NCBI GenBank assembly: GCA_000380225.1
Contig: KB904821.1
Span: 3,794,413 to 3,858,412 of the forward strand
Length of the DNA: 64,000 bases
Origin: a filamentous cyanobacterium ESFC-1
GTDB taxonomy: Bacteria; Cyanobacteriota; Cyanobacteriia; Cyanobacteriales; Spirulinaceae
Direction of reading: 5' to 3'
Part shown: in pieces, positions 17,372 through 26,496 of the stretch
How positions within the stretch are numbered: the first letter of the stretch is position 1
How the letters are laid out: the number at the start of each line of letters is the position of its first letter
Notes under the pieces: model-generated
The model's input: the letters and a program-made list of their open reading frames with translations, nothing else
Databases searched by the model: none
What the model was told of the DNA's origin: nothing
Translations under genes and position numbers: made by a program

Positions 17372-20300
17372 ATGCCGCAACCCTCTGAACTCGATTGGGA
17401 AAAACAACTACAAGCTGTTCATCAACAATACATCGAGATGTTCAGTCACATCAGCGATCTGGTCTTGATTGCGGATGATGAGGGCAGGATGACATTTGTT
17501 AGCCCGAATGTAGAGCGTTGGTTGGGCTATAGTTCTGAAGAAATTAAAGCTTTGGGAACTGTGCAAGGGTTGTGGCAAGAGATTCAACCCCACTCAGGAC
17601 AGGGTAACGGGTTTAACGGTAGCATCAAAGACAAAAAAGGCGATCGCCACTATTTTCGCGTTGAAGTCAAACCCGTCGCGATCGCCCAGGGAACTCAATT
17701 ATATTGTTGTCATCCCCTCGATACCGTAGCAGAAGATCGCCTCGCCCTCGAACAGTTGACTACCCCTTCTGCTTGTGGGGCAGAAAAAAGCCATCATCAA
17801 TTGGCGTTTTTAAATACAGTTTTAGAAAAACTGCCTCATATTGTTTTTATCAAAGATGCGTGGACTTGCCGGGTTGTGCGTTTAAATCAAGCTGGAGTTA
17901 GCTTTTTTGGCCGCGATCGCCAGCAAATTCTCGGTCAAACCCATTCAGACTTATTACCTGCCGATCTCGCAGCGCGATTGACTCAACAAGACCAAGAAAT
18001 TCTCCGCCATCAAAAACCCTGCAAAATCTCAGCCGAACCCATCACCTTGGCTCAATCGGAGAAACGCTGGTTTGACCTTTATCAACTGCCAATTGAAAAC
18101 GAAACCGGGGAAATTTGCTATATTTTAGCCCTATTAGAAGATGTGAGCGATCGCGCTGTTGCCATTACGGCCTTGCAAGACAGCGAAACCACCACGCGAG
18201 CCTTGTTTGATGCCATTCCTGACTTGATGTTGCGGTTGAAAGCCGATAGCACTTATATCGCCTGTAAAGCGGCGAAAAACTTCTCAACCCTCACCGCCCC
18301 TAGCGAGATTATTGGCCGCCGGCCTGAAGACGTTTTACCGCCTTCTGTGGCGACGTTGACCCGACGATACACCCAGTTAGCCCTAGAAACCCAAGAAATG
18401 CAGGTGTATGAATATCAACTCGAAGAACGGGGTCGCACTCGACATTATGAAGCGCGAGCGATCGCTTGTGGTAACAACGAAGTGTTAAAAATTGTCCGGG
18501 ATATTAGCGATCGCGTTGCCGCCGAACAAGCCCTACAAGAAAGTGAAAATCGCTTTCGCGCTATCTTTGACCAAGCGGCGGTGGGAATGACCATTTTGAC
18601 TCTAGAGGGGCGCTTTTTCCGCATCAATCAAAAGTTCAGCGAAATCACAGGCTACAGTCACATCGAGTTATTAAGTCAAAATTACTTCGATCTGCTTCAC
18701 ACCGAAGATCGAGCGATGCACTACACTTGTTTCCAAGAATTGATTACAGGAGAACGAGACAAGGTACAAATCGAGATTCGTTACCTCAGCAAAGAAAAGA
18801 ATACCGTTTGGGTCAATCTCACCTTATCCGCCGTTCGCGACGACACTAACCACGTCCAGTATTTAATCGCAGTCATCCACAACATTAGCGATCGCGTTTT
18901 CGCAGAAGCCGCCTTACAGGATGTTTATCTGACCTTAGCCGACCGGGAACAGCAATATCGTACCTTAACCGATCGCGCCCCTGTAGGCATTTTCCAAACT
19001 GATGCTAACCATGCTGTGACCTTGGTCAATCCTTGTTGGTGTCAGATTACGGGGTTGGAAGCGGAAGCGGCGTTAGGAGACGGTTGGATGCAAGCCTTAC
19101 ACCCCGAAGATCGCGATCGCGCCTTACAAGAATGGCAAAAATTACCCGAAGAACGGTCAGAAAACTCTGAATTTCGCTTTCAACGCCCCGATGGTCACAT
19201 TTCTTGGGTGATGACCAATGCTGCGACTCTGCGCGGCCCGGATCGGGATTATCAAGGAGAAATTGGCACTATTCTCGATATTACCGAACGGAAAAAAGTA
19301 GAAGTCGCCCTCACCCAACAAAACGAGCTACTACAAACAATTTTCGACCATATTCCTATTATGGTGATCTTTTTGGATGAAAAGGGTCAACTACAACTGC
19401 TGAATCGCGAAACCGAACGGACTTTAGGTTGGACTTTCGCAGAAGTCCAACAGCTTGATTTATTTGCCGAATGCTACCCCGATTCCCAAGAAGGAGCCGA
19501 CGTAAAGCAATTTATGACTCAAGCAACCGGAAAATGGCGAGATTTTCACACTCTGACCCGTAGCGGTCAAGTGTTGGATACCGCTTGGGCGAGTATTCGC
19601 TTATCCGATGGAACGCGCCTTGTGATCGGACAAGACATTAGCGATCGCAAACGCGCCGAAGAACACCTTAAACTGCAAGCCCAACGGGAAAAACTAATCG
19701 GGTCGATGCAAGCCCGGATTCGCCGTTCTCTCGACATTGACACGATTATTAATACCACCGTCGAGGAAGTCCGTAACTTTTTACAGTGCGATCGCGTGTT
19801 GGTTTATCGCATGAATCCTGATTGGAGTGGCACGATTGTTGCCGAATCGATACATTTCGACTGGCCTTCCGTTATGGGCATTACTATCCAAGACCCTTGC
19901 TTTACCCCCGACTTAGCCCGCCGCTATCGCGAAGGACATATTCACTACTTTGACGATATTGAAAGCTGCGAACTTTCCCCTTGTCATACCCAACTGTTAA
20001 GTCCCCTCGAAGTCAAAGCCAACTTAGTCGTACCGATTTTACAGCAAGATCAGTTATGGGGTTTGCTCACCGCCCAACATTGCCGCAGTCCCCACCATTG
20101 GCAAGACTCAGAAATTAAGTTTTTACAACAATTGGCCGCCCAAGTTGGCATTGCTATTCAACAATCGCAACTCTACAACCAACTGAAAACAGCCAATCGC
20201 GAGTTGCATCGCTTGGCCACCATTGACGGCTTGACGAAAGTGGCGAATCGCCGTTGTTTTGATGCGTATTTACAAGCAGAATGGCGGCGTATGGCGCGAT

Positions 20301-20719
20301 CGCGTCAACCCCTCAGTATTATTTTGTGCGATATCGATTATTTCAAGTCCTATAACGACACCTACGGTCATCAAGCCGGGGATGTCTGCTTGCAGCAAGT
20401 GGCCGCTGCTTTAAAAGAAACAGTCCAGCGTCCTGCCGATTTGGTCGCTCGTTACGGCGGCGAGGAATTTGTCGCGATTTTACCCCACACTAATCTAGAG
20501 GGTGCAGTCCATATTGCTCAAACTATTCGCGATCGCACAACGGCTTTACAACTACCTCATCAGGCTTCCCCGGTACACGATTATGTCACCCTGAGTTTTG
20601 GTGTCGCGACCATCATTCCAGCGACCGATACTTCTCCCCATGAGTTAGTCGAGAGAGCCGATAATGCTTTGTATGAAGCCAAAGACCAAGGGCGCGATCG
20701 GGTGGTTGCCAGTGAATAA
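17372..20719 (+). CDS. PAS(x6)-cyanobacteriochrome GAF-GGDEF diguanylate cyclase
   Basis: This large cytosolic signalling protein (1115 residues) is predicted to make cyclic di-GMP. Six PAS-type modules follow one another (about residues 17-125, 146-265, 270-385, 390-505, 528-645, 650-765). Next comes a GAF domain (about 775-910) and a C-terminal GGDEF domain (about 940-1112). The GAF domain has DPCF with C843 and SPCH with C871, exactly 28 residues apart. This is the DXCF plus canonical Cys-His arrangement of blue/green cyanobacteriochromes. The GGDEF active site reads GGEEF (1029-1033), and a product-inhibition RxxD site (RPAD, 1020-1023) is intact. No EAL domain is present. No membrane helix is seen. 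Bilin binding and light control are inferred. Confidence 0.92.
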   Translation: MPQPSELDWEKQLQAVHQQYIEMFSHISDLVLIADDEGRMTFVSPNVERWLGYSSEEIKALGTVQGLWQEIQPHSGQGNGFNGSIKDKKGDRHYFRVEVKPVAIAQGTQLYCCHPLDTVAEDRLALEQLTTPSACGAEKSHHQLAFLNTVLEKLPHIVFIKDAWTCRVVRLNQAGVSFFGRDRQQILGQTHSDLLPADLAARLTQQDQEILRHQKPCKISAEPITLAQSEKRWFDLYQLPIENETGEICYILALLEDVSDRAVAITALQDSETTTRALFDAIPDLMLRLKADSTYIACKAAKNFSTLTAPSEIIGRRPEDVLPPSVATLTRRYTQLALETQEMQVYEYQLEERGRTRHYEARAIACGNNEVLKIVRDISDRVAAEQALQESENRFRAIFDQAAVGMTILTLEGRFFRINQKFSEITGYSHIELLSQNYFDLLHTEDRAMHYTCFQELITGERDKVQIEIRYLSKEKNTVWVNLTLSAVRDDTNHVQYLIAVIHNISDRVFAEAALQDVYLTLADREQQYRTLTDRAPVGIFQTDANHAVTLVNPCWCQITGLEAEAALGDGWMQALHPEDRDRALQEWQKLPEERSENSEFRFQRPDGHISWVMTNAATLRGPDRDYQGEIGTILDITERKKVEVALTQQNELLQTIFDHIPIMVIFLDEKGQLQLLNRETERTLGWTFAEVQQLDLFAECYPDSQEGADVKQFMTQATGKWRDFHTLTRSGQVLDTAWASIRLSDGTRLVIGQDISDRKRAEEHLKLQAQREKLIGSMQARIRRSLDIDTIINTTVEEVRNFLQCDRVLVYRMNPDWSGTIVAESIHFDWPSVMGITIQDPCFTPDLARRYREGHIHYFDDIESCELSPCHTQLLSPLEVKANLVVPILQQDQLWGLLTAQHCRSPHHWQDSEIKFLQQLAAQVGIAIQQSQLYNQLKTANRELHRLATIDGLTKVANRRCFDAYLQAEWRRMARSRQPLSIILCDIDYFKSYNDTYGHQAGDVCLQQVAAALKETVQRPADLVARYGGEEFVAILPHTNLEGAVHIAQTIRDRTTALQLPHQASPVHDYVTLSFGVATIIPATDTSPHELVERADNALYEAKDQGRDRVVASE

Positions 20720-20721
20720 TG

Positions 20722-20976
20722 TATAATTTACAATGTACAATTTACAATGTACAATGTACAATTAATAATTTACAATGTACAATTTACAATTCATAATTCA
20801 TAGTAGCCAATAACTAATAACCAACAACTAATAACTAATAACTAATAACCAATAACCAATAACCAATAACCAATAACTAATAACCAATAACTAATAACTA
20901 ATAACTAATAACTAATAACCAATAACCAATAACCAATAACCAATAACCAATAACCAATAACCAATAACTAATAACC
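20722..20976. repeat. Heptanucleotide tandem array
   Basis: The gap after the GGDEF gene is almost entirely short tandem units. The first 80 bases are built from tacaatt/tacaatg units. The rest is a run of 7-base units aataacc, aataact and caacaac repeated about twenty-five times. Similar arrays occur elsewhere in the window and resemble the STRR heptamers of filamentous cyanobacteria. Confidence 0.92.
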
Positions 20977-20978
20977 CA

Positions 20979-21578
20979 TTAAAATTGATAACTGCGAGAG
21001 CCAATCCAAAGACGAACGGGAACCGCCTCACCATCCCGGTCAATCTTCACCTCCACTACAAAAGCACGTTCTTGACCCGGTTGACTTTGTAAATCTTGAA
21101 TGCGGCCATTAATTTCAGTACGTTGATCTTCGGGGAGATAATAACGTTCTAAATCGTAGGTTACGAAACCTTCTTCAGTATAAGTTCCTTCGAGGGCAAC
21201 GCGATCGCGGCTTAAATTCTCTGGAAGATCGGGACTAACAGCAACCGGAAGCCAAGGTGGGGGGGGTCTTTCATCTCGTTGAGGGGCAGCAGGGGCTTGT
21301 AAAATGACAAAAAAGCGAGTACCAATTGACAGGGATTTACTACCATTGGGCTGCGGTGTTAAAAGTTCTGGCCATCCGGGTAAAGTTTGCAGGGTTTCGA
21401 CTCTAGAAATTTCATACCGTAGGGTTTGATAATAGCCCCGCACTAAATCATAGGGGTCTACCGGAATGGTTTGTAAAATAGCGTTTTGTCCCGATAATCT
21501 TGTATGGATAGCTTGTATCGGAACGATTAATATTAGCAGGGTTTGAAATAGTAAAGCTAGAGAAAACCGCCAAGTCAT
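20979..21578 (-). CDS. GDYXXLXY domain membrane-anchored protein
   Basis: This protein belongs to the GDYXXLXY family (PF14345), named after a motif seen here as DLVRGYYQTLRYE. An N-terminal hydrophobic segment (LALLFQTLLILIVPIQAI) anchors it, and the remaining 175 residues lie outside the cytoplasm. In other bacteria members of this family are often encoded next to DUF2157 membrane proteins, but no such neighbour is present here. Length is 199 residues. Function is unknown. Heptamer repeats flank the gene on both sides. Confidence 0.8.
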   Translation of the reverse strand: MTWRFSLALLFQTLLILIVPIQAIHTRLSGQNAILQTIPVDPYDLVRGYYQTLRYEISRVETLQTLPGWPELLTPQPNGSKSLSIGTRFFVILQAPAAPQRDERPPPPWLPVAVSPDLPENLSRDRVALEGTYTEEGFVTYDLERYYLPEDQRTEINGRIQDLQSQPGQERAFVVEVKIDRDGEAVPVRLWIGSRSYQF

Positions 21579-21582
21579 TATG

Positions 21583-21606
21583 AGTTATGAATTATGAATT
21601 ATGAGT
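21583..21606. repeat. Short heptamer repeat
   Basis: Units of the form ttatgag/ttatgaa/ttatgaa/ttatgag repeat four times with a 7-base period, directly upstream of the GDYXXLXY gene start. Confidence 0.7.
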
Positions 21607-21612
21607 TGAGTC

Positions 21613-21739
21613 ACTACTGCCGTGACACAGCTAAAATGAAGCTTTAGGTAGGGTGACGAAGCGCGAAGCGTAACGCACCGAAATGTCGGCATTTTAGGTT
21701 TTGGCTATCGCACAACTTAAGCTGTGTCGCGACACTACC
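21613..21739 (-). repeat. Dispersed element family A, copy 2
   Basis: The reverse complement of this stretch aligns along its length with 4966-5094: the ends gcgacacagcttaa and ttttagctgtgtca, the internal cggtgcgttacgct and the caccctacct block are shared in the same order. It contains no coding frame. Confidence 0.75.
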
Positions 21740-21842
21740 CAGAATTATTGACTTATTTTCTTGGGCTGTATCCTTATTAGAGTGTTTACATTTCTTTTGT
21801 AAATATTATAAATGAATTAATACATTGATGATAACCAAAATC

Positions 21843-21895
21843 CTAATTGTTAATTATTAATTGTTAATTGTTAATTGTTAATTGTTAATTGTTAA
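21843..21895. repeat. Heptamer array (ttgttaa units)
   Basis: Seven-base units ttgttaa repeat about six times and end exactly at the stop codon of the TPR gene, so the last codon of that gene touches the array. Confidence 0.85.
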
Positions 21896-23152
21896 TTAAT
21901 CGTATCCCATCGCTCGCTTAATGGCTAAGGATTTTTGATGGTATTGCATGGCGTTTTGATAATCTTTTAAAGCCGAGTAAGCCTTGCTAATATTATCCAG
22001 CACCACAGCTTCGCCAAAACGATCGCCAATCTTTTGTTTAATCGTCAAGGACTGTTCATAAAAGTTAACCGCTTGGTCATAATCAGCTAAAGCGTGGTGA
22101 GTTTTGCCTAAGCCACTCAGATACATCGAGACTTCAGCATCATTATTTTGAGCTTGGGCGATCGCGAGACCTTGTTGATAACAATCCAGGGTTTGAGTAT
22201 AGTTTTGGAGATTAAACGCCGCATTACCCCATCCCAAGTAAGCTGAGGAAACCGCTTGAGAATCGTTGCGATCGCCTGCGAGGGTGAGTTGTTGTTGATA
22301 GTAGGCGATCGCGTCTTGAGGACGGTCTAGGGCTTCACAGGCTTTTCCTAACAATTCCAGAGTTTCTAGTTCTCCCCGGCGATCGCCAATCAAGCGTTGA
22401 ATGGCGACTGATTCTTGATGATACTCTAAAGCTTTCTGGGGTTGACCGAGGGCCCCGTAAGCTTTGCCTAAGTTATACAGGGATTTGGCTTCGACCAAGC
22501 GATCGCCAATAGAATGCGCTAATTTCAGTTGTTTGTGGAAATGTTCGATGGCCAAGCGCATTCCTTGATGAAATTCCCCCTCAACATGGTGTTCGACCCA
22601 GACAGAGCGATTTTCTGGAGGATTGGCAGGAAGTAAATGGCGATCGCCCCCTTCTCGACGAATCGCCACCGATTGCTGGTAATGTTCGATAGCTTGTTGA
22701 TATTGACCGAGGGATTTGAGGGCGACTCCCATATTGCTTAAAACTTGGGCTTCTGCGGCAGCATCCCCAATGGCTTGATAAATAGATAAAGCTTGCTGCC
22801 AAGATTTCAAAGCTTGGCGAAACTGACTGGCTTGATATTGTTGTGCGCCTTGTTGGACGAGGCGATCGCCTTCGCTTTTGCTAGGGGGAACCATGGGCAA
22901 ATCCCCATCAGGGTTATCTTCCCCCAATAACTTCAAAATGCGACCGGAAACATGGCGCAAGCGCGTAGCGGCGGTTTCATCGCGACCCCAAGTTAAAAAT
23001 TCGGTGACTTCCGCCAGGGTTTGCAGCAAGCCCGTATCGATCAAATGGGTTTGATGTTGCAGATGAGATTCGATCTTGCTTTCGTCACAAGCAAGAAGAA
23101 CATTAACAAAGTTGAGATAGACTTGGTGGCGATCGTCGTTCATAGCCTGCAA
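21896..23152 (-). CDS. Tetratricopeptide repeat protein
   Basis: This is a soluble protein of 418 residues made of an N-terminal helical region (about 1-95) and at least seven TPR-type helical hairpins (about 100-418), for example AQVLSNMGVALKSLGQYQQA and EAVVLDNISKAYSALKDYQN. The consensus resembles Rap/LGN-type TPRs that bind peptides or partner proteins. No catalytic domain or signal peptide is visible. Its partner is unknown. The gene stands alone, downstream of an element B copy and upstream of repeat arrays. Confidence 0.88.
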   Translation of the reverse strand: MQAMNDDRHQVYLNFVNVLLACDESKIESHLQHQTHLIDTGLLQTLAEVTEFLTWGRDETAATRLRHVSGRILKLLGEDNPDGDLPMVPPSKSEGDRLVQQGAQQYQASQFRQALKSWQQALSIYQAIGDAAAEAQVLSNMGVALKSLGQYQQAIEHYQQSVAIRREGGDRHLLPANPPENRSVWVEHHVEGEFHQGMRLAIEHFHKQLKLAHSIGDRLVEAKSLYNLGKAYGALGQPQKALEYHQESVAIQRLIGDRRGELETLELLGKACEALDRPQDAIAYYQQQLTLAGDRNDSQAVSSAYLGWGNAAFNLQNYTQTLDCYQQGLAIAQAQNNDAEVSMYLSGLGKTHHALADYDQAVNFYEQSLTIKQKIGDRFGEAVVLDNISKAYSALKDYQNAMQYHQKSLAIKRAMGYD

Positions 23153-23180
23153 AAATTATCGCGCCGAATCGTAACGTCAA

Positions 23181-23313
23181 ACTAAATCTGTTGACCATAA
23201 CCCATTTATTAGTCTAGTCCGCACTCGTCGGACTGATTTGCATGGATTCCCCGGATTTTAATCCGCAGGCGGGTTAAAGGGATAGACGGTGTATCACGCG
23301 CCGGATTTAGTAT
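23181..23313 (+). repeat. Dispersed element family B, copy 2
   Basis: This 133-bp stretch shares with 40661-40794 the left part (actaaatct...ccataaccca), the centre attccccggattttaatccg, the gcgggtta block and the terminal ccggatttagtat. The outer ends are inverted repeats of each other. No coding frame is present. Confidence 0.75.
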
Positions 23314-23518
23314 CAGACCAAAATGGGGTAGTTTTGAACCCCTTATGGAGTAGTTGCTTTATTTACAACTGTACTCGATCGCGTCGGTGAAATTGTTGGG
23401 TATCTCTGGAGTAGGTTTTGGGTGAGTGTGAGTGTAAAGTATTATTCGCCAGCGAAGTTGCCTAAAAACTTAGGTTAGGCGTAAACTCAGAAATTCAGAA
23501 AAGATCGAAAACAACGGT

Positions 23519-25066
23519 ATGACGGGTCAAAAAAAGGGAATGATTGCGGCGGGCGATCGCGCCACAGCCGCCGCCGGACAAGGGATTTTAGAGGCGGGAG
23601 GGAATGCGTTTGATGGGGCGATCGCGGCGATGTTAGCGGCTTTTGTGGTCGAACCCACCTTAACTTCTGCCGGGGGGGGTGGTTTTTTATTAGCCCATAC
23701 CCAAGCCGGGGAAAATATTTTGTTTGACTTTTTCAGCCAAACGCCACGGCAACAAAAACCTGTAGAAGCGATTGATTTTTACCCCGTTGATGTCAATTTT
23801 GGCGACGCAACCCAACAATTTCACATTGGTTTGGGTTCGATTGCAGTTCCCGGTACAATTGCCGGGGCTTTTCGTATTCATCAAGCTTTAGGACGGTTGC
23901 CTTTTGAAGTGGTTGCCGAACCCGCGATCGCCTATGCCGAACAGGGCTTTTACCTCAGCGAATTTCAAGGGTTTTGTATTCATAAACTTTTAGCCCCCAT
24001 TTTGCTCGCTTTGCCCGAAGGTCGCCAAATTTATGCCCCCCAAGGCAAACTAATTCAAGCCGGGGATAAAGTTTATATGCGCGATTTTGCTGAGACTTTA
24101 CGGACTTTAATTCACAAGGGCGATCGCGAATTTTATCAAGGAGAAATTGCCCGACAATTCATCAAAGATACTCAAGCCCAAGGCGGTCATTTAACCTTAG
24201 AAGATTTACAAAACTATCGCGTTATGATACAGCGCCCCCTCCAGTTTAATTATCGCGGTTACACTTGTTTGACCAATCCGCCGCCCAGTTCGGGGGGAGC
24301 CTTGATCGCCTTTGCCTTAAAGTTATGGGAGGAATTAGACGTAGCACAAATAACACCCCAGAGTCGCGAGCATTTAGAACAACTGGCGGCGGTGATGAAG
24401 TTAACCAATAGAGCGCGAGTTCATGGCTACGATCGCCAAATTTATGAAGATAATGTTGCCCAAAGTTTTTTAAATCCCGACTTTCTCGAACCCTATCAAG
24501 AAGAACTCCTCAATAAGTTTGGCAGTACCACCCATATCAGCGTTATTGATAGCGAAGGAAATGCCGCCAGTGTGACAACCTCCAACGGCGAAGGGTCTTC
24601 TTATATTATTCCTGGAACGGGGATCATGCTCAACAATATGTTAGGAGAAGCTGATTTAAATCCGGGGGGATTTCATCACTGGCCCTGCGATCGACGGCTT
24701 TCTTCAATGATGTCTCCCACCATTATTTTAAAAGACGAAAAACCCTATATAGTCTTAGGATCGGGTGGCTCAAATCGCATCCGCACCGCTATTTTTCAAG
24801 TGATTTCTAACTTAATTGATTTTGAAATGCCCATTCAAGACGCGATCGCGAGTCCCCGCGTTCATTGGGAAGATAATATTTTTAATATTGAACCCCCTCA
24901 TCAACCCGAACTAACCGCCAATCTCCAAGTCGAACCAGAAACTGAAGTTATTTTTTGGCAAAACCAAAGTATGTTTTTTGGGGGGGTTCATGGCGTACAA
25001 AAAAACAAAAATGGTGAATTTGAGGGGGCTGGCGATCCGCGTCGGGGTGGGGTGGTTAGCCCTTAA
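23519..25066 (+). CDS. ggt: Gamma-glutamyltransferase family protein
   Basis: This is an N-terminal-nucleophile hydrolase of the gamma-glutamyltranspeptidase family, which cleaves gamma-glutamyl bonds of glutathione and related peptides. The family start (MIAAGDRATAAAGQGILEAG) and the ASAGGGGF-like stretch are clear. The autocleavage site lies in FGSTTHISVID, with T337 as the predicted new N-terminus and nucleophile. The GSGGSNRI oxyanion region near residue 420 is also present. Length is 515 residues. There is no signal peptide, unlike the periplasmic E. coli enzyme, so it may be cytosolic. It could also act on other gamma-glutamyl compounds. Confidence 0.9.
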   Translation: MTGQKKGMIAAGDRATAAAGQGILEAGGNAFDGAIAAMLAAFVVEPTLTSAGGGGFLLAHTQAGENILFDFFSQTPRQQKPVEAIDFYPVDVNFGDATQQFHIGLGSIAVPGTIAGAFRIHQALGRLPFEVVAEPAIAYAEQGFYLSEFQGFCIHKLLAPILLALPEGRQIYAPQGKLIQAGDKVYMRDFAETLRTLIHKGDREFYQGEIARQFIKDTQAQGGHLTLEDLQNYRVMIQRPLQFNYRGYTCLTNPPPSSGGALIAFALKLWEELDVAQITPQSREHLEQLAAVMKLTNRARVHGYDRQIYEDNVAQSFLNPDFLEPYQEELLNKFGSTTHISVIDSEGNAASVTTSNGEGSSYIIPGTGIMLNNMLGEADLNPGGFHHWPCDRRLSSMMSPTIILKDEKPYIVLGSGGSNRIRTAIFQVISNLIDFEMPIQDAIASPRVHWEDNIFNIEPPHQPELTANLQVEPETEVIFWQNQSMFFGGVHGVQKNKNGEFEGAGDPRRGGVVSP

Positions 25067-25093
25067 ACTCCCCAAAAGTTAAATATATGAGCG

Positions 25094-26362
25094 CTACCCC
25101 TTAAATTGGAATTTATGACGATGATTAGCCACCGATTCAACTAAACCAATAGCGATAAAATTCGTCAGCAACGCCGATCGCCCATAACTCAACCACGGCA
25201 AAGGAATCCCGGTAATGGGCGCTAGTCCTACCGTCATGCTGATATTAACCATCGCTTGAAATGCGATCATCGATAACGTGCCAATGGCTAACAAAGAGCC
25301 AAAATTTTCATTGGCATTCATGGCAATAAAGACCAAGCGCAAGCAAATCAGCCAGAACCCCACTAAAACCGCCATAGAACCCACAAGACCCAATTCTTCG
25401 CCAATGGCTGAAAAAATAAAGTCTGTGTGTTGTTCGGGGATAAAATTCAACTGGGTTTGCGTACCTTGGTTGAGGCCGCGACCCCACAATTCACCAGCCC
25501 CGATCGCAATTCGCGACTGAATGAGGTGATAACCGCCGCCTAACGGGTCTTTTTCCGGTTGCAGGAACAACACCAAGCGGTCTTTTTGATAGGGCTTGAG
25601 CAGCCCCCAAACGATTCCTGCTAACCCTCCGGCAGCCACATTCAAACTAACCGCCCCCAGAGTCCCTACAAAGCGCATCGGTAGGGTACACCACGCCAAA
25701 ATCCCCATGAGGATAGCCCAAACAAACCAACCGGGCAAAAAGAGGTTATACAGCAACGCTGCCACTAGAGGAGACAGCATCAGCACAATCCAACCGGGAT
25801 TTACATTAGCCCAAAACAACATTCCCAGGGTAATGGCCCCAAAGACTAACCCCGTTCCTAAGTCCGGTTGCAACATTACCAGCACCCAAGGCACTAAGGC
25901 GACAATCAGCACCTTGAAGACCGAGGTGAGGGTCGAAGCGGGACGAGAATGCAACAACGCCGCCAGGGTGATAATTAAGCCAACTTTGGCAAATTCTGAC
26001 GGTTGGACATTGAATGACCCGATATTAATCCAGCTTTGTGCGCCGTTGGCACTCACCCCAATGGCAATTACGGCAATCAGACAGATATTGGTGAGGGCAT
26101 AAGTGACCCAATGCCATTGTCGCAATAAGCCATAGCGCGATCGCGACAACCACATCACGATTGCTAACCCCACACCCCCGACAATCCAATGTTGCCACCA
26201 TTCTGTGGCATCCGGGCCTTGATTGAGTTCGGTACTGCGGATCATTATGCCCCCCAAACCTGTTAAACCCAGGACGGTCAGCAGCAGTAACAAATCTAGT
26301 TGTTGCCAAGCCGCGATCGCAGCTCGACCGTAGGAAAACTTATCAAAAGAGCGTCGAAACAT
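25094..26362 (-). CDS. rodA: Rod shape-determining protein RodA
   Basis: This is a SEDS-family peptidoglycan glycosyltransferase that extends glycan strands for cell elongation together with a class B PBP. It has about ten membrane helices. The family signatures MLQPDLGTGLVFGAI and LGGGYHLIQSRIAIGAGELWGRGL are present, followed by FIPEQHTDFIFSAIGEELGL and GIPLPWLSYGRSALLTNFIAIG. The length of 422 residues is normal for RodA. The N-terminal cytoplasmic stretch is short. mreBCD and the partner PBP are not in this window. The gene is convergent with ggt. Confidence 0.94.
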   Translation of the reverse strand: MFRRSFDKFSYGRAAIAAWQQLDLLLLLTVLGLTGLGGIMIRSTELNQGPDATEWWQHWIVGGVGLAIVMWLSRSRYGLLRQWHWVTYALTNICLIAVIAIGVSANGAQSWINIGSFNVQPSEFAKVGLIITLAALLHSRPASTLTSVFKVLIVALVPWVLVMLQPDLGTGLVFGAITLGMLFWANVNPGWIVLMLSPLVAALLYNLFLPGWFVWAILMGILAWCTLPMRFVGTLGAVSLNVAAGGLAGIVWGLLKPYQKDRLVLFLQPEKDPLGGGYHLIQSRIAIGAGELWGRGLNQGTQTQLNFIPEQHTDFIFSAIGEELGLVGSMAVLVGFWLICLRLVFIAMNANENFGSLLAIGTLSMIAFQAMVNISMTVGLAPITGIPLPWLSYGRSALLTNFIAIGLVESVANHRHKFQFKG

Positions 26363-26365
26363 AAA

Positions 26366-26399
26366 TTTTTGTCCTTGGTCTGTTGTCCTTTGTCCTTGG
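26366..26399. repeat. Short heptamer repeat
   Basis: Units such as ttgtcct/tggtctg/ttgtcct/ttgtcct repeat with a 7-base period just upstream of the rodA start. Confidence 0.6.
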
Positions 26400-26470
26400 T
26401 GAGGCTGCCTTCCTCCTCATCATCTTTGATTTCATCGTTTGATCATTCGTAATTCTTTCCCTTTTCAAAG

Positions 26471-26492
26471 GACGGGGAAACCCCGCCCCTAC
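26471..26492 (-). repeat. Small palindromic repeat, possible mrp terminator
   Basis: The palindrome gacggggaaaccccgcccct recurs with one or two changes at 40511-40533. Here it lies a few bases after the mrp stop on the minus strand, where it could act as a terminator hairpin. Each copy is followed by a tac and a near-identical gcctac. Confidence 0.5.
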
Positions 26493-26496
26493 ACGC

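Noticed and set aside
20722-20976. CRISPR array
   Set aside because: The repeat period is 7 bases with no spacers; the arrays lack the 25-40 base repeat and unique spacer pattern, and no cas genes are present.
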